Below, piece by piece: positions 1 through 8,144 of a stretch of DNA of 64,000 nucleotides. How positions within the stretch are numbered: position 1 is the stretch's first letter; each line of letters opens with the position of its first letter. The position numbers and the translations under genes were made by a program. Below the pieces are notes generated by a model that did no database searches, was not told where the DNA came from, and was given only the letters and a program-made list of their open reading frames with translations. The DNA comes from Bradyrhizobium diazoefficiens (GTDB lineage: Bacteria > Pseudomonadota > Alphaproteobacteria > Rhizobiales > Xanthobacteraceae), in contig NZ_JAFCJE010000005.1 of NCBI RefSeq assembly GCF_018131185.1, forward strand, positions 124,001 to 188,000, given 5' to 3'.

Positions 1-2
1 CA

Positions 3-1442
3 CTCTCGATCCGCAAGGGCATCATGGGCTGGCCGGACAAATATCCTGTCGTGGCCAAACACGCCTTCACCTTCCTGTTCAACCAGACCGAATTCGGCAT
101 GGGCTGCCCGATCAACGTCACCGACGGCTGCGCCAAGCTGCTGGCGAATTTCGGCAGCGAGGCACTGAAGGCGAAATATCTGGACGGCCTGACATCGACC
201 GACATGAGCAAGCTGACGCAAGGCGGCCAGTTCATGACCGAGAAGGAGGGCGGCTCCGATGTCGGCACGCTGACGACGCGGGCGGTGCAGGAAGGCGACC
301 ATTGGCGCCTCTACGGCGAGAAATGGTTCTGCTCGAATGCCGATGCCAAGGTCGTGATGCTGCTGGCGCGTCCCGAAGGCGCCGGTCCCGGCACGCGCGG
401 CGTCGGCCTGTTCCTGATGCCGCGCTTCCTCGACGACGGCTCGCAGAACCACTACCGGATCGTCCGCCTCAAGGACAAGCTCGGCACCCGCTCGATGGCC
501 TCGGGCGAGATCAAGCTCGAAGGCGCAATTGCATACGCGGTTGGCAAGCTCGACCGCGGCTTCGTGCAGATGGCCGAGATGGTGAACTCGTCGCGGCTGT
601 CCAACGGCGTCAAATCCACCGCGCTGATGCGCCGCGCCTATCATGATGCGATGACCGTGGCGACCAACCGTGTCGTGTTCGGTCAGCGCATCATCGATCT
701 GCCGCTCGGACGGCGGCAGATGCTGAAAATCATGCTGCCGGTCGAGCAGGCCCTCTCGATGAGTTTTCTCACCGCGGACGCTCTCGACCGCGCCGAAGCC
801 GGCAGCCAGGATGCGGCAGCGCTGCTGCGTATCCTCACCCCGACGCTGAAATTCCGCGCCACGCGCGATGCGCGAAAGGTTTGCGGCGATGCGCTCGAGA
901 TGCGCGGCGGCATCGGCTATATCGAGGAGTTCGCCACGGCCCGCTTGCTTCGCGATGCACATCTCGGCTCGGTCTGGGAGGGCACCGGCAACATCGTCGC
1001 CATCGATGCGCTCAGGCGCGCGGTCGGACGTCACGGTGCCGAGTCCGCGCTCGCCGCCGATCTGCACGCCCGGCTCGACGACAGCGCCTCGGTGCCGCAG
1101 GCCTGGCGCGACCGTTTGCGCGGCCTCGTCGATCGCGCCGTCGGCTTCGCGCGCGAAGTGGCGGGCAAGGCCGACAACGAATCCGATGCGCGGCGTGCCA
1201 CCAGCCTGCTCTATCATGTCGCAAGTGCGGTCGCGCTCGCCTGGGAGGCCCACCGCATCCACGAGATGCGCGGCGATGCGCGCCGGCTGCTGTTGTCGCG
1301 GCTCGTGATCGATCACCGGGTATCACCGAACGATCCGTTCCGGCTCACGGAAAATGCCGTGCAGGCGAAGATCGCCGCGCTGCTGCTCGGCGACAGCTCA
1401 GCCGGCATGAGCGAGGTTGGCGAACTCGTTCTGGCGGCGTAG
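3..1442 (+). CDS. AidB-like acyl-CoA dehydrogenase, 3' part (5' end outside window)
   Basis: The frame is open to the left edge with coding sequence before the first ATG at 24, so this is the C-terminal ~480 residues of a longer acyl-CoA dehydrogenase. The family signature around MTEKEGGSDVG, the flavin-binding segment GGIGYIEE and the C-terminal VWEGTGNIVAIDALRR block are all present. That last block and the extended C-terminal helical domain are typical of the AidB / long acyl-CoA dehydrogenase subfamily (about 550-600 aa). It would be an FAD-dependent cytosolic enzyme oxidising an acyl-CoA; the substrate cannot be told, and AidB itself is tied to alkylation stress rather than catabolism. 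The alcohol dehydrogenase gene follows 44 bp downstream on the same strand and may be co-transcribed. Confidence 0.9.
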   Translation, partial: LSIRKGIMGWPDKYPVVAKHAFTFLFNQTEFGMGCPINVTDGCAKLLANFGSEALKAKYLDGLTSTDMSKLTQGGQFMTEKEGGSDVGTLTTRAVQEGDHWRLYGEKWFCSNADAKVVMLLARPEGAGPGTRGVGLFLMPRFLDDGSQNHYRIVRLKDKLGTRSMASGEIKLEGAIAYAVGKLDRGFVQMAEMVNSSRLSNGVKSTALMRRAYHDAMTVATNRVVFGQRIIDLPLGRRQMLKIMLPVEQALSMSFLTADALDRAEAGSQDAAALLRILTPTLKFRATRDARKVCGDALEMRGGIGYIEEFATARLLRDAHLGSVWEGTGNIVAIDALRRAVGRHGAESALAADLHARLDDSASVPQAWRDRLRGLVDRAVGFAREVAGKADNESDARRATSLLYHVASAVALAWEAHRIHEMRGDARRLLLSRLVIDHRVSPNDPFRLTENAVQAKIAALLLGDSSAGMSEVGELVLAA

Positions 1443-1486
1443 GCTGCGCGCCACGCTCAACCAAAAGAAGCGACAGGGAGTGCTCG

Positions 1487-2575
1487 ATGAAGGCCGCCGT
1501 CCTCTATGAAGTCAACCAGCCGCTGGTCATCGAGGATGTCAGCCTGCCGAAACCGGGCCCGCGCGAAGTGCTGATCCGCACGGCGGTCGCCGGACTCTGC
1601 CATTCCGATTTGCACTTCATGGAAGGGCTCTATCCGCATCCGCTGCCAGCGGTCCTCGGCCACGAATCCGCAGGCATCGTCGAACAGGTCGGCTCCGACG
1701 TCACTTACGTCAAGCCGGGCGATCACGTCGTCACTTGCCTGTCGGTGTTCTGCGGCACCTGCGACAACTGCACCACCGGCCGCACCGTGCTCTGCACCGA
1801 CACCACGGTTAAGCTGCTGCCGGGTGTCTCCAACCGGATGCAATGGTCGAAGCCGGAAAAGCTGCACCAGTTCCTCAATCTCTCGTCCTTTGCCGAGCAG
1901 ATGCTGGTACACGAGAACGCGATCGTCAAAATCCGCAAGGAAATGCCGCTCGATCTCGCCGCGTTGATCGGCTGCGGGGTCATCACGGGCTACGGCGCGG
2001 TCGTGAACACGGCCAAAGTGACGGCGGGCGAGACCGTTGCCGTGATCGGCTGCGGCGGCGTCGGCATGGCCGCGATCAACGGCGCGCAGATCGCGGGCGC
2101 CGGCCGCATCATCGCCATCGACACCAATCCGGCGAAGCTCCAGCTCGCGACCAAGCTGGGTGCGACCGACATCATCAATCCCGCCGATGGCGACGTCGTG
2201 AAACAGGTGCGCGATCTCACCAATGGCGGCGTGCATCATTCCTTCGAGGTGCTCGGCCGCAAGGAAACGGCGGAGCAGGCGTTCGGCATGCTCGCCTCCG
2301 GCGGCACCGCCACCATCGTCGGCATGATTCCGTTCGGCCAGAAGATCGAGCTGCACGGCTTCGACTTCCTGCGCGAGCGCAAGATCCAGGGCTCCTCGAT
2401 GGGCTCGAACCATTTTCGCGTCGACATGCCGCGCCTGGTCGATTTCTACCTGCGAGGACGGCTGCACCTGGAGGACTGGATCTCGGCCAAGCTGAAGCTG
2501 AGCGAAATCAACGACGGCTTTGCCAACATGAAAGCCGGCAAGACGCTGCGCAGCGTGATCATGTTTGACAGTTGA
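1487..2575 (+). CDS. Zinc-dependent alcohol dehydrogenase (MDR family)
   Basis: A 362-residue medium-chain dehydrogenase. The catalytic zinc site is visible as CHSD near residue 38 and GHESAG near residue 60; the structural zinc loop has four cysteines in CGTCDNC and the later RTVLC. The NAD(P)-binding Rossmann motif is GCGGVGM. Start is the ATG at 1487, preceded by CAGGGAG eight bases upstream; a much longer open frame upstream is only read-through of the preceding gene's other frame. It probably oxidises a primary alcohol or reduces an aldehyde (or S-hydroxymethyl thiol adduct) in the cytosol. Position directly after the acyl-CoA dehydrogenase suggests a shared operon. Substrate unknown. 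Confidence 0.92.
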   Translation: MKAAVLYEVNQPLVIEDVSLPKPGPREVLIRTAVAGLCHSDLHFMEGLYPHPLPAVLGHESAGIVEQVGSDVTYVKPGDHVVTCLSVFCGTCDNCTTGRTVLCTDTTVKLLPGVSNRMQWSKPEKLHQFLNLSSFAEQMLVHENAIVKIRKEMPLDLAALIGCGVITGYGAVVNTAKVTAGETVAVIGCGGVGMAAINGAQIAGAGRIIAIDTNPAKLQLATKLGATDIINPADGDVVKQVRDLTNGGVHHSFEVLGRKETAEQAFGMLASGGTATIVGMIPFGQKIELHGFDFLRERKIQGSSMGSNHFRVDMPRLVDFYLRGRLHLEDWISAKLKLSEINDGFANMKAGKTLRSVIMFDS

Positions 2576-2609
2576 GCGCTGGCGCTCGCCAGCGTCGCTC
2601 CAAAATCGG

Positions 2610-2755
2610 TGTCATCGCCCGGCTCGACCGGGCGTCCAGTACGCCGTGGCGGAGATTGTGTGGGCCAATGACGGCCGCCGGGTACTGGATGCCCCGGTCC
2701 CGGCTCCGAAGGCTCGCCGAAGCTTCAGCGAAGACGGCAAGCCGGGGCATGACAG
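2610..2755. repeat. Intergenic palindromic repeat
   Basis: The block begins GTCATCGCCCGGCT and ends AAGCCGGGGCATGAC, and contains matched inner segments (GTCCAGTACGCC against CGGGTACTGGAT). It fits the dispersed intergenic repeats common in Bradyrhizobium; no gene is apparent. Confidence 0.6.
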
Positions 2756-2780
2756 TGGAGTATGAGAATGGCTTGCCATC

Positions 2781-3134
2781 TCACCGCGACACGTGCGCGG
2801 AGACAGCCAGCCATCTGCCGTTCTGCTTCGCCCAGCAATCGGTATATCGCCCGGTCGCCCGCTGTCCGTCCGCGGTGGTGTAGCTCGTCGCGGCATGAAT
2901 GATCGCGAAGTCGCCCAAGATGCGGATGATGACATCATGTGCATGCAGATTGCGGATCGCGATCGGCCGTGCCGTTTGCTCCAGGAAGGCCGCGCGGTCG
3001 ACCAGCGTCTTGTCGGGATTGGAGCAATAGAACTCCGGCGCCAGGATCTCGTCGAAACGCCTGACGTCGCAGTTCTGCACGGAGGCAACGTAGTCGCGGT
3101 TGAGCGCGGTGAGTTGATCGAGGTCGTTGCTCAT
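2781..3134 (-). CDS. NTF2-like / DUF4440-type small protein
   Basis: A 117-residue protein with the pattern of the SnoaL/DUF4440 NTF2-like fold: an N-terminal helix (LTALNRDYVASV), the D-x-R-x-FDEILAPEF segment, and C-terminal beta strands ending in GRWLAVSAHVSR. Such proteins form dimeric cone-shaped barrels and act as small isomerases, hydratases or ligand-binding partners; no catalytic residues can be assigned here. The ATG has AGGA five bases upstream. The upstream amidase gene on the same strand is separated by a repeat, so co-transcription is possible but not evident. Function unknown. Confidence 0.8.
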   Translation of the reverse strand: MSNDLDQLTALNRDYVASVQNCDVRRFDEILAPEFYCSNPDKTLVDRAAFLEQTARPIAIRNLHAHDVIIRILGDFAIIHAATSYTTADGQRATGRYTDCWAKQNGRWLAVSAHVSR

Positions 3135-3150
3135 GGTGTTCCTGCCTCCC

Positions 3151-3189
3151 TGTCATTCCGGGGCGCGCGAAGCGCGAACCCGGAAATCC
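3151..3189. repeat. Short dispersed repeat
   Basis: GTCATTCCGGGGCGCGCG followed by AAGCGCGAACCCGGAAAT. Related copies occur at 11917, 15837 and 43777, always between genes. Confidence 0.6.
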
Positions 3190-3210
3190 CGACGTTGTCT
3201 TGCTCCGTCA

Positions 3211-4683
3211 TTAGTCGTCGAACATCTTCGGCGGCACGAACCCGCCGAACTCGCGCTCGATCAGCTCGGCGAGTTTGAGCGGCGTGCGGTCTTCGAGGAA
3301 AGGCCCGATGATCTGGACGCCGACCGGCAGGCCGTCCTTCGACAGGCCGAGCGGGACGGCCGTGGCCGGCAGGCCCGTCAGCGTGGCGATTCCGGGCCAG
3401 GCGAGCTGGTCCGGATAGGAATGGTCCTTGCCGTCGATATTGATCCGCCGCTTCTCCTGCTCCGGCGAATGATCATGCGGATAGGCTGGGGTCGGCATGA
3501 TCGGGCAGATCACGGCATCGAACGTCCTGAACAATTGCCGCCATTGCGCGCGCAGGCCGGCGCGCGCGCCCTCGTCGAACACCCAGGCCTGATGGCTGGA
3601 GGTCATGCCGCGCAGCCGCTCGGCCGCAAGGCTCTTGTCGTCGGGTGAGAGCTGCGCCGCGCCGGCACGTGCGCCGGCGAGAATATCAGGCGGAAAGAAC
3701 GCGCCGAGAAAGCCCATGAGCATGCGCATGTAGAGCCGCGAGGCCTCGCGGAAGTCCGGAAACAGCGGGCTCTCGCGCGCGACGGTCGCGCCGGCGCTCG
3801 TCAATTGCCCGGCCAGCTTTTCGATCGCGCTGCGAATTTCGGCATTCGCGGGCAGCAGCGGATGGCTGTCGATCACCAGGAGGCGGAAATCCTTCAGCCC
3901 GGCGTGGCGTGCCTCCGGCAGCGTAAGCCTGTATCCGACGCCGAGGTCGAGCGGATCGGGCCCGGCCATCACGTCCAGCAGCAGCGTCAGATCGACGGCA
4001 CTCCGTGCCATCGGACCGATCACCGCCATATCGCGCTCCATCGGGATCGCGGGAAATGGCGGCGGCGTATGGCCGCGCGTCGGACAGAGATTGTAGGTCG
4101 GCTTGTGCGCATAGACCCCGCAATGGAAGGCCGGCACGCGCAGCGAGCCGCCAATGTCGGAACCGAGCGACAGCGGCCCGTAGCCGGCGGCAAGCGCTGC
4201 CGACGAGCCGCCAGACGAGCCGCCGGGCGTGCGGCCGAGATCGTACGGATTGTTCGTCGTGCCATAGATGTCGTTGTAGCTCTGCCAGTCTCCCAAGCCG
4301 ACGGGAACGTTGGTCTTGCCGACGATGACGCCGCCGGCGGTCTTCACCCGGTTGATCGAGAGCGCGTCCTCCGGCGGCCTGAAATCCTTTTGCGGCGTCC
4401 AGCCCCAGGTCGTCGGCAGGCCCGCGATGTTGAAGGATTCCTTCACTGTCACGGGCAGGCCGAGCAAAGGCTTGCGCTCGCCGCGTGCCAAAGCAGCGTC
4501 CGCGTCTCGCGCGGCACTGAGCGCGCGGTCGAAATCCCGCACGCAGATGGCGTTGACCTTGCCGTCGTGCCGCTCGATGCGGTCGATCGCGTCCCTCGTG
4601 AGCTCGACAGACGAGACCTTCTTCGCCGCCAGCGCGGCCGATAGCTCGACGGCGCTCCTGAAACTCCACTGCGATTTGGCCAC
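3211..4683 (-). CDS. Amidase (amidase signature family)
   Basis: A 490-residue amidase. The Ser-cisSer-Lys triad can be placed by motif: Lys81 in VTVKESFN, cis-Ser156 in the glycine/serine-rich GGSSGGSSAALAAG segment, and nucleophile Ser180 in GSDIGGSLR; the 24-residue spacing of the two serines matches the family. It hydrolyses an amide to acid plus ammonia, probably in the cytosol as no signal peptide is present. Start is a GTG at 4683 with AGGAG seven bases upstream. Length is typical for stand-alone amidases (about 470-500), so it is not likely to be GatA, which would normally sit with gatB/gatC; none is nearby. Substrate unknown. Confidence 0.93.
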   Translation of the reverse strand: MAKSQWSFRSAVELSAALAAKKVSSVELTRDAIDRIERHDGKVNAICVRDFDRALSAARDADAALARGERKPLLGLPVTVKESFNIAGLPTTWGWTPQKDFRPPEDALSINRVKTAGGVIVGKTNVPVGLGDWQSYNDIYGTTNNPYDLGRTPGGSSGGSSAALAAGYGPLSLGSDIGGSLRVPAFHCGVYAHKPTYNLCPTRGHTPPPFPAIPMERDMAVIGPMARSAVDLTLLLDVMAGPDPLDLGVGYRLTLPEARHAGLKDFRLLVIDSHPLLPANAEIRSAIEKLAGQLTSAGATVARESPLFPDFREASRLYMRMLMGFLGAFFPPDILAGARAGAAQLSPDDKSLAAERLRGMTSSHQAWVFDEGARAGLRAQWRQLFRTFDAVICPIMPTPAYPHDHSPEQEKRRINIDGKDHSYPDQLAWPGIATLTGLPATAVPLGLSKDGLPVGVQIIGPFLEDRTPLKLAELIEREFGGFVPPKMFDD

Positions 4684-4808
4684 GGCGTTTCTCCTGTTCT
4701 TGTCGAAGGATGATGCGCAGTTTGGCCAAATGCCGCAACCGGCGTTTGATGGCGATTGCTATGCCGGAGAGGTCGACCGAGACGCGAAAGCTCCGCCACA
4801 CATTCCGC

Positions 4809-4858
4809 TGTCGTCCCGGCGAAGGCCGGGACCCATATCCCGCTTGTCCGGGACGACA
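4809..4858. repeat. Short palindromic repeat
   Basis: TGTCGTCCCGGCGAAGGCC at one end and CTTGTCCGGGACGACA at the other form an inverted pair. It lies between the amidase start and the mbfA stop. Confidence 0.6.
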
Positions 4859-4869
4859 GGAGACCAGGA

Positions 4870-5841
4870 CTACGCCGCTCCAATCAATATCCCCACCGCG
4901 AGCACGATCGCGCCGCCGAGCACGATCTGGAACACCGCCTGGAGGAACGGCGTGTCCATGTAGCGCGAGCGGATGAATGCGATCGCCCACAATTCGAAGA
5001 ACACCACGACGCAGGCGATGGCCGTTGCGATCCAGAACGCATTGGCCCAGCTATCCGGCACGAGATAGGGCGCGGTGTGGCCGAGCCCGCCAAGCGTCGT
5101 CATCGCGCCGCAGGTGACCCCGCGCAGCCAAGGCGATCCGCGTCCCGTCAGCGAGCCGTCGTCGGACAGTGCTTCGGCGAAGCCCATGCTGATGCCGGCG
5201 CCGATCGAGGCGGCAAGGCCGACGAGGAACGTCTGCCAGTTCTGGTGAGTGGCGAACGCCGCCGCAAACAGTGGCGCCAGCGTCGAGACCGAACCATCCA
5301 TCAGGCCTGCGAGGCCCGGCTGCACATATTGCAGCACGAACATGCGGCGGTTGGTGCGGTCCTCCTCGGCGCGGACGTCGGAACTCAGGATCTCGCCCGT
5401 GAGCTTTGCGGCGGTCTCCTCGTGACCTTTCTCGGCTTCGGCGAGATCGCCGAGCAGGCGGCGCACGCCGACGTCCTGAGCCTTTTCGGCGGCCTTCACG
5501 TAGAAGCGCTCCGCCTGCATCTCCATGGTCTCGACTTCCCTGCGGATGGCATCGAGCGACAGGTTCTTGGTGAGCCAGACCGGGCGGCGGCGCAGGAATC
5601 CCTTGACGTCCTCGCGGCGGATCGGTGGCAGATGCGGGCCGAAGCGCTGCTCGTACAATTCCAGCAACATGTGCCGGTGACCGCGCTCCTCCTCGGCCAT
5701 CTCTTCAAAAATCTTCGCCGTGTCCGGGTAACGCTCGCGGAGATCCTCTGCGAAGGTCATGTAGATACGGCTGTCCTCCTCTTCGGAGGAGATCGCGACT
5801 GCAAGCACCTCCCGCTCAGTGAGATCGGCAAAATTCTTCAC
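4870..5841 (-). CDS. mbfA: MbfA-type membrane ferritin, ferritin-like + VIT1 domains
   Basis: Two domains are visible. The N-terminal ~160 residues are ferritin/erythrin-like with carboxylate and ExxH ligands in SSEEEDSRIY, EEMAEEERGHRHML, ETMEMQAERFY and DLAEAEKGHEET. The C-terminal ~150 residues are a VIT1/CCC1-type membrane domain with GLMDGSVSTLAPLFAAAF and several hydrophobic helices. In Agrobacterium and Bradyrhizobium MbfA exports iron from the cell and is repressed by Irr when iron is low; the Irr-like palindrome directly upstream fits. The longest frame starts at ATG 5859, but that codon sits inside the operator; with the promoter read at 5880-5908, GTG 5841 (giving VKNFADLTE as start) leaves a more normal leader, so I prefer it. 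Either way the domains are complete. Confidence 0.9.
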   Translation of the reverse strand: MKNFADLTEREVLAVAISSEEEDSRIYMTFAEDLRERYPDTAKIFEEMAEEERGHRHMLLELYEQRFGPHLPPIRREDVKGFLRRRPVWLTKNLSLDAIRREVETMEMQAERFYVKAAEKAQDVGVRRLLGDLAEAEKGHEETAAKLTGEILSSDVRAEEDRTNRRMFVLQYVQPGLAGLMDGSVSTLAPLFAAAFATHQNWQTFLVGLAASIGAGISMGFAEALSDDGSLTGRGSPWLRGVTCGAMTTLGGLGHTAPYLVPDSWANAFWIATAIACVVVFFELWAIAFIRSRYMDTPFLQAVFQIVLGGAIVLAVGILIGAA

Positions 5842-5857
5842 GGTAACCCAATGTCCC

Positions 5858-5882
5858 ATAGTTTAGAATAGTTCTAAACTAT
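5858..5882 (-). promoter_or_regulatory. Irr-type iron control element (ICE) upstream of mbfA
   Basis: A perfect inverted repeat: 11-bp arm ATAGTTTAGAA, spacer TAG, then its exact reverse complement. The core TTTAGAA-N3-TTCTAAA matches the ICE motif described for Irr in rhizobia. It overlaps the -10 box and the likely transcription start, as expected for a repressor site. Confidence 0.85.
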
Positions 5883-5908
5883 ATAGGGAGCCGAGGTTCC
5901 CGGGTCAA
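5880..5908 (-). promoter_or_regulatory. Likely sigma-70 promoter of mbfA
   Basis: On the minus strand, TTGACC (5908-5903) and TATATA (5885-5880) are separated by 17 nt. The promoter begins just after the stop codon of the upstream hydrolase gene. The predicted start near 5873 lies in the middle of the ICE. Confidence 0.7.
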
Positions 5909-5909
5909 A

Positions 5910-7058
5910 TCAGGCCTTGCGGGTTTGGGCGAGGAAGTCCAACAGCCGCCGGCTCACCTCCCCGGGCTGCTCCTGCTGGACCCAATGGCCGGCGCCGTCG
6001 ATGAGATGGCAGCCGAGCATCTGCGTACACGCGCGCGCCTGCATCGTCTCGAACACGCCCGGGCGCTGATATGTGCCCCAATCCTGCATGCCCGAGATGA
6101 AGCATGAGGGAACGTCGATGTTGCGGCCGGCGAACAATTGCAGTTCGGAGTTGAAAGCGCCTGACGTGCCGCAGCGATACCATTGCAGGCCGCCCTGGAA
6201 GCCGGTGCGGCCATATTCGGCGCTGTAATAGGCGAGGTCACTATCCGGCAGCCATTGGTTGGCGGCAATCGTGGCCGGTGAGGGCATCTCCTTCGCCACC
6301 GTCTCGGCCATGGTCTCGCCGGCATCCATCACATAATAGGTCGGCAGCTTTGCCAGCTCGCTCGCCGACCACGATCTTAGCGGATAGGGCTTGTTGCCGG
6401 TCCAGTCCGCGCTCTTGTGATGATAATAGGCGCGCAGGAAATCATGCACGCCCTGCGGCGCGTGCTGCATGTCGCCATTGGCCTGCCGTGTCGAATAATA
6501 CCATTGATAATGCTTGCGTGGACGCGGCAGCGCGGCGAGCTCGCGATGGACGGGGTCTTCCACCGCGGGCTTGGCGGGCTCGCCCGCGGTGTTGAAGGGC
6601 AGCGATGGCGGTCCGCCGAACGGCGCGCTCATCATCGTCACCGACCGAAACACGTCGGGCCGGATCAGCGAACACCAGGCCGCGACCGGACTGCCGAAAT
6701 CGTGCCCGACGACGTCGACCTGCCTGTAACCGAACGCAGACACGAGGGCCAGCGCATCCCGCACAAGGTTGAGCAGCGAGAACGGGACCAGATCGCCGTC
6801 ATAGTCCGCGCTCCATCCCGTGGTGCGGCCATAGCCGCGCTGATCCGGTGCGATCACGTGGTAGCCGGCCGCAGCGAGCGTAGGCATCACCTTGCGCCAG
6901 GAGAAGGCCAGCTCGGGAAAGCCGTGCAGCAGAAGGATGCAGGGACGGCCCTTGCTCTCGAAGCCGGCCTCCAGCACATGCATGCGCAAGCCGTTGATGC
7001 CGTCGACATAGCGCGAGCGGATGCTGGCGGGGAGAGGAACGTCGGGAAGATCGGCCAT
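5910..7058 (-). CDS. Epoxide-hydrolase-like alpha/beta hydrolase
   Basis: A 382-residue alpha/beta hydrolase. The oxyanion motif HGFPE (around residue 45), the nucleophile elbow VVGHDFGS with Asp120 rather than Ser, and the C-terminal GAGHWVQQEQP with the catalytic His are those of soluble epoxide hydrolases and related haloalkane-type enzymes. An Asp nucleophile predicts an ester intermediate and hydrolysis of an epoxide (or C-halogen) bond. No signal peptide. The ATG has GGAGG eight bases upstream. It is the last gene before mbfA on the minus strand, and separated by a 200-bp repeat from the upstream MBL hydrolase. Natural substrate unknown. Confidence 0.88.
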   Translation of the reverse strand: MADLPDVPLPASIRSRYVDGINGLRMHVLEAGFESKGRPCILLLHGFPELAFSWRKVMPTLAAAGYHVIAPDQRGYGRTTGWSADYDGDLVPFSLLNLVRDALALVSAFGYRQVDVVGHDFGSPVAAWCSLIRPDVFRSVTMMSAPFGGPPSLPFNTAGEPAKPAVEDPVHRELAALPRPRKHYQWYYSTRQANGDMQHAPQGVHDFLRAYYHHKSADWTGNKPYPLRSWSASELAKLPTYYVMDAGETMAETVAKEMPSPATIAANQWLPDSDLAYYSAEYGRTGFQGGLQWYRCGTSGAFNSELQLFAGRNIDVPSCFISGMQDWGTYQRPGVFETMQARACTQMLGCHLIDGAGHWVQQEQPGEVSRRLLDFLAQTRKA

Positions 7059-7072
7059 CGGTGCTTCCTCCT

Positions 7073-7229
7073 TACCCTCCCCGGAGGGGGAGGGTCGATC
7101 GCGCGAAGCGCGAGCGGGGTGGGTGATCTCTCAACACGGGCAGCGTCCGTTGTGGAGAGACCGTCACCCCACCTCGGTTCGCATTCCGCAGCGCTGCATG
7201 CGAACCGATCCTCCCCCTCCAGGGGAGGA
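7073..7229. repeat. Long imperfect palindromic intergenic repeat
   Basis: Starts TACCCTCCCCGGAGGGGGAG and ends ATCCTCCCCCTCCAGGGGAG; the ends are inverted relative to each other, with GCGCGAAGCGCG near the left end. Same general type as the block at 54495-54611. Confidence 0.6.
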
Positions 7230-7257
7230 CGGGAGTTCGCGGTGCAACCGCCTTACA

Positions 7258-8127
7258 TCAAACCGCAGCACAAACGAAGCCGCTGCCCTTGCGCCTGATC
7301 TTCCCGACCGATGGCGAGGGGAAATGCGCGGTGCAGCACAGCGTGTCGGTGTCGCAATAGCGTTCCAGGAAGCTGCGGCGCGTCGTCGCCGCCCTGGCCG
7401 GATCGACGTCGAACTTGATCGACAGCTCCGGATAGAGCGTCTGCAACGGCGAGTGCATCAGGTCGCCCGAGAACACGGCATCGTCCTTGCTGCGGCCCAT
7501 CGTGATGGCGATATGGCCCGGCGTGTGGCCGGGCGTCGGCAGGATGCGGACGTGGTCGCCGATCTGATGATCATTGCCGACGAGCTCGTGGCGCTTGGCC
7601 TCGACCACCGGCAGCACGCTGTCGGCGAAGGGCGGGACCGCCGCCTTCGCGTTCTGCGCCGACCAGTGGTCGAATTCCTGCCTGGCGAAGACGTAGCGTG
7701 CCTTGGGAAAGGTCGGCACCCAGCGGCCGTTCTCGAGCCGCGTGTTCCAGCCGACGTGGTCGACATGCAGATGCGTGCACATCACGAAGTCGATGTCGTC
7801 GACCGAGAACCCGGCGGCGCCGAGGCCGCGCAAATAAGTATCGTCGGTCTTCATGTTCCATTTCGGCCGCTGCGGCCGCGGCTTGTCGTTGCCGATGCAG
7901 CTGTCGATCAGGATGGTGTGGTGCGGCGTCTTCACCACATAGGACTGGAAGCACAGCAGCAGCACATCCTGCTCGTCCAGCGCCTTCGCTTCGCGCATCC
8001 ATGCGCGGTTCTCGGCCAGCACGTCGCTCGTCAGGTCCGGCAGCATCTCCAGCGCCGGGACGAACGAGGTTTCTTGCTCGATGACGCGATGGATGGTGAG
8101 ATCGCCGACCGAGAATTTCAGACTCAT
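7258..8127 (-). CDS. MBL-fold metallo-hydrolase (lactonase-like)
   Basis: A 289-residue metallo-beta-lactamase-fold enzyme. The dinuclear zinc site is visible as HLHVDH (His119, His121, Asp123, His124), HTPGHIAI further on and the bridging Asp in FSGDLMH. The pattern THLHVDHVGWN plus the late ARYVFARQEFDHW segment is typical of the AHL-lactonase-like / quorum-quenching-like subgroup, but many relatives act on other lactones or esters, so the substrate is open. A paralogue lies at 11038-11886 in the same run of genes. No signal peptide. It begins 17 bp before the frameshifted beta-lactamase-like gene's stop, and is likely co-transcribed downstream of it. Confidence 0.9.
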   Translation of the reverse strand: MSLKFSVGDLTIHRVIEQETSFVPALEMLPDLTSDVLAENRAWMREAKALDEQDVLLLCFQSYVVKTPHHTILIDSCIGNDKPRPQRPKWNMKTDDTYLRGLGAAGFSVDDIDFVMCTHLHVDHVGWNTRLENGRWVPTFPKARYVFARQEFDHWSAQNAKAAVPPFADSVLPVVEAKRHELVGNDHQIGDHVRILPTPGHTPGHIAITMGRSKDDAVFSGDLMHSPLQTLYPELSIKFDVDPARAATTRRSFLERYCDTDTLCCTAHFPSPSVGKIRRKGSGFVCAAV

Positions 8128-8144
8128 GTTCGCTTCCCTCGTGA

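Noticed and set aside
1457..2467. Long open frame antisense to the alcohol dehydrogenase gene
   Set aside because: Shadow of a high-GC gene: no ribosome site, no domain pattern, and the plus-strand gene is certain.
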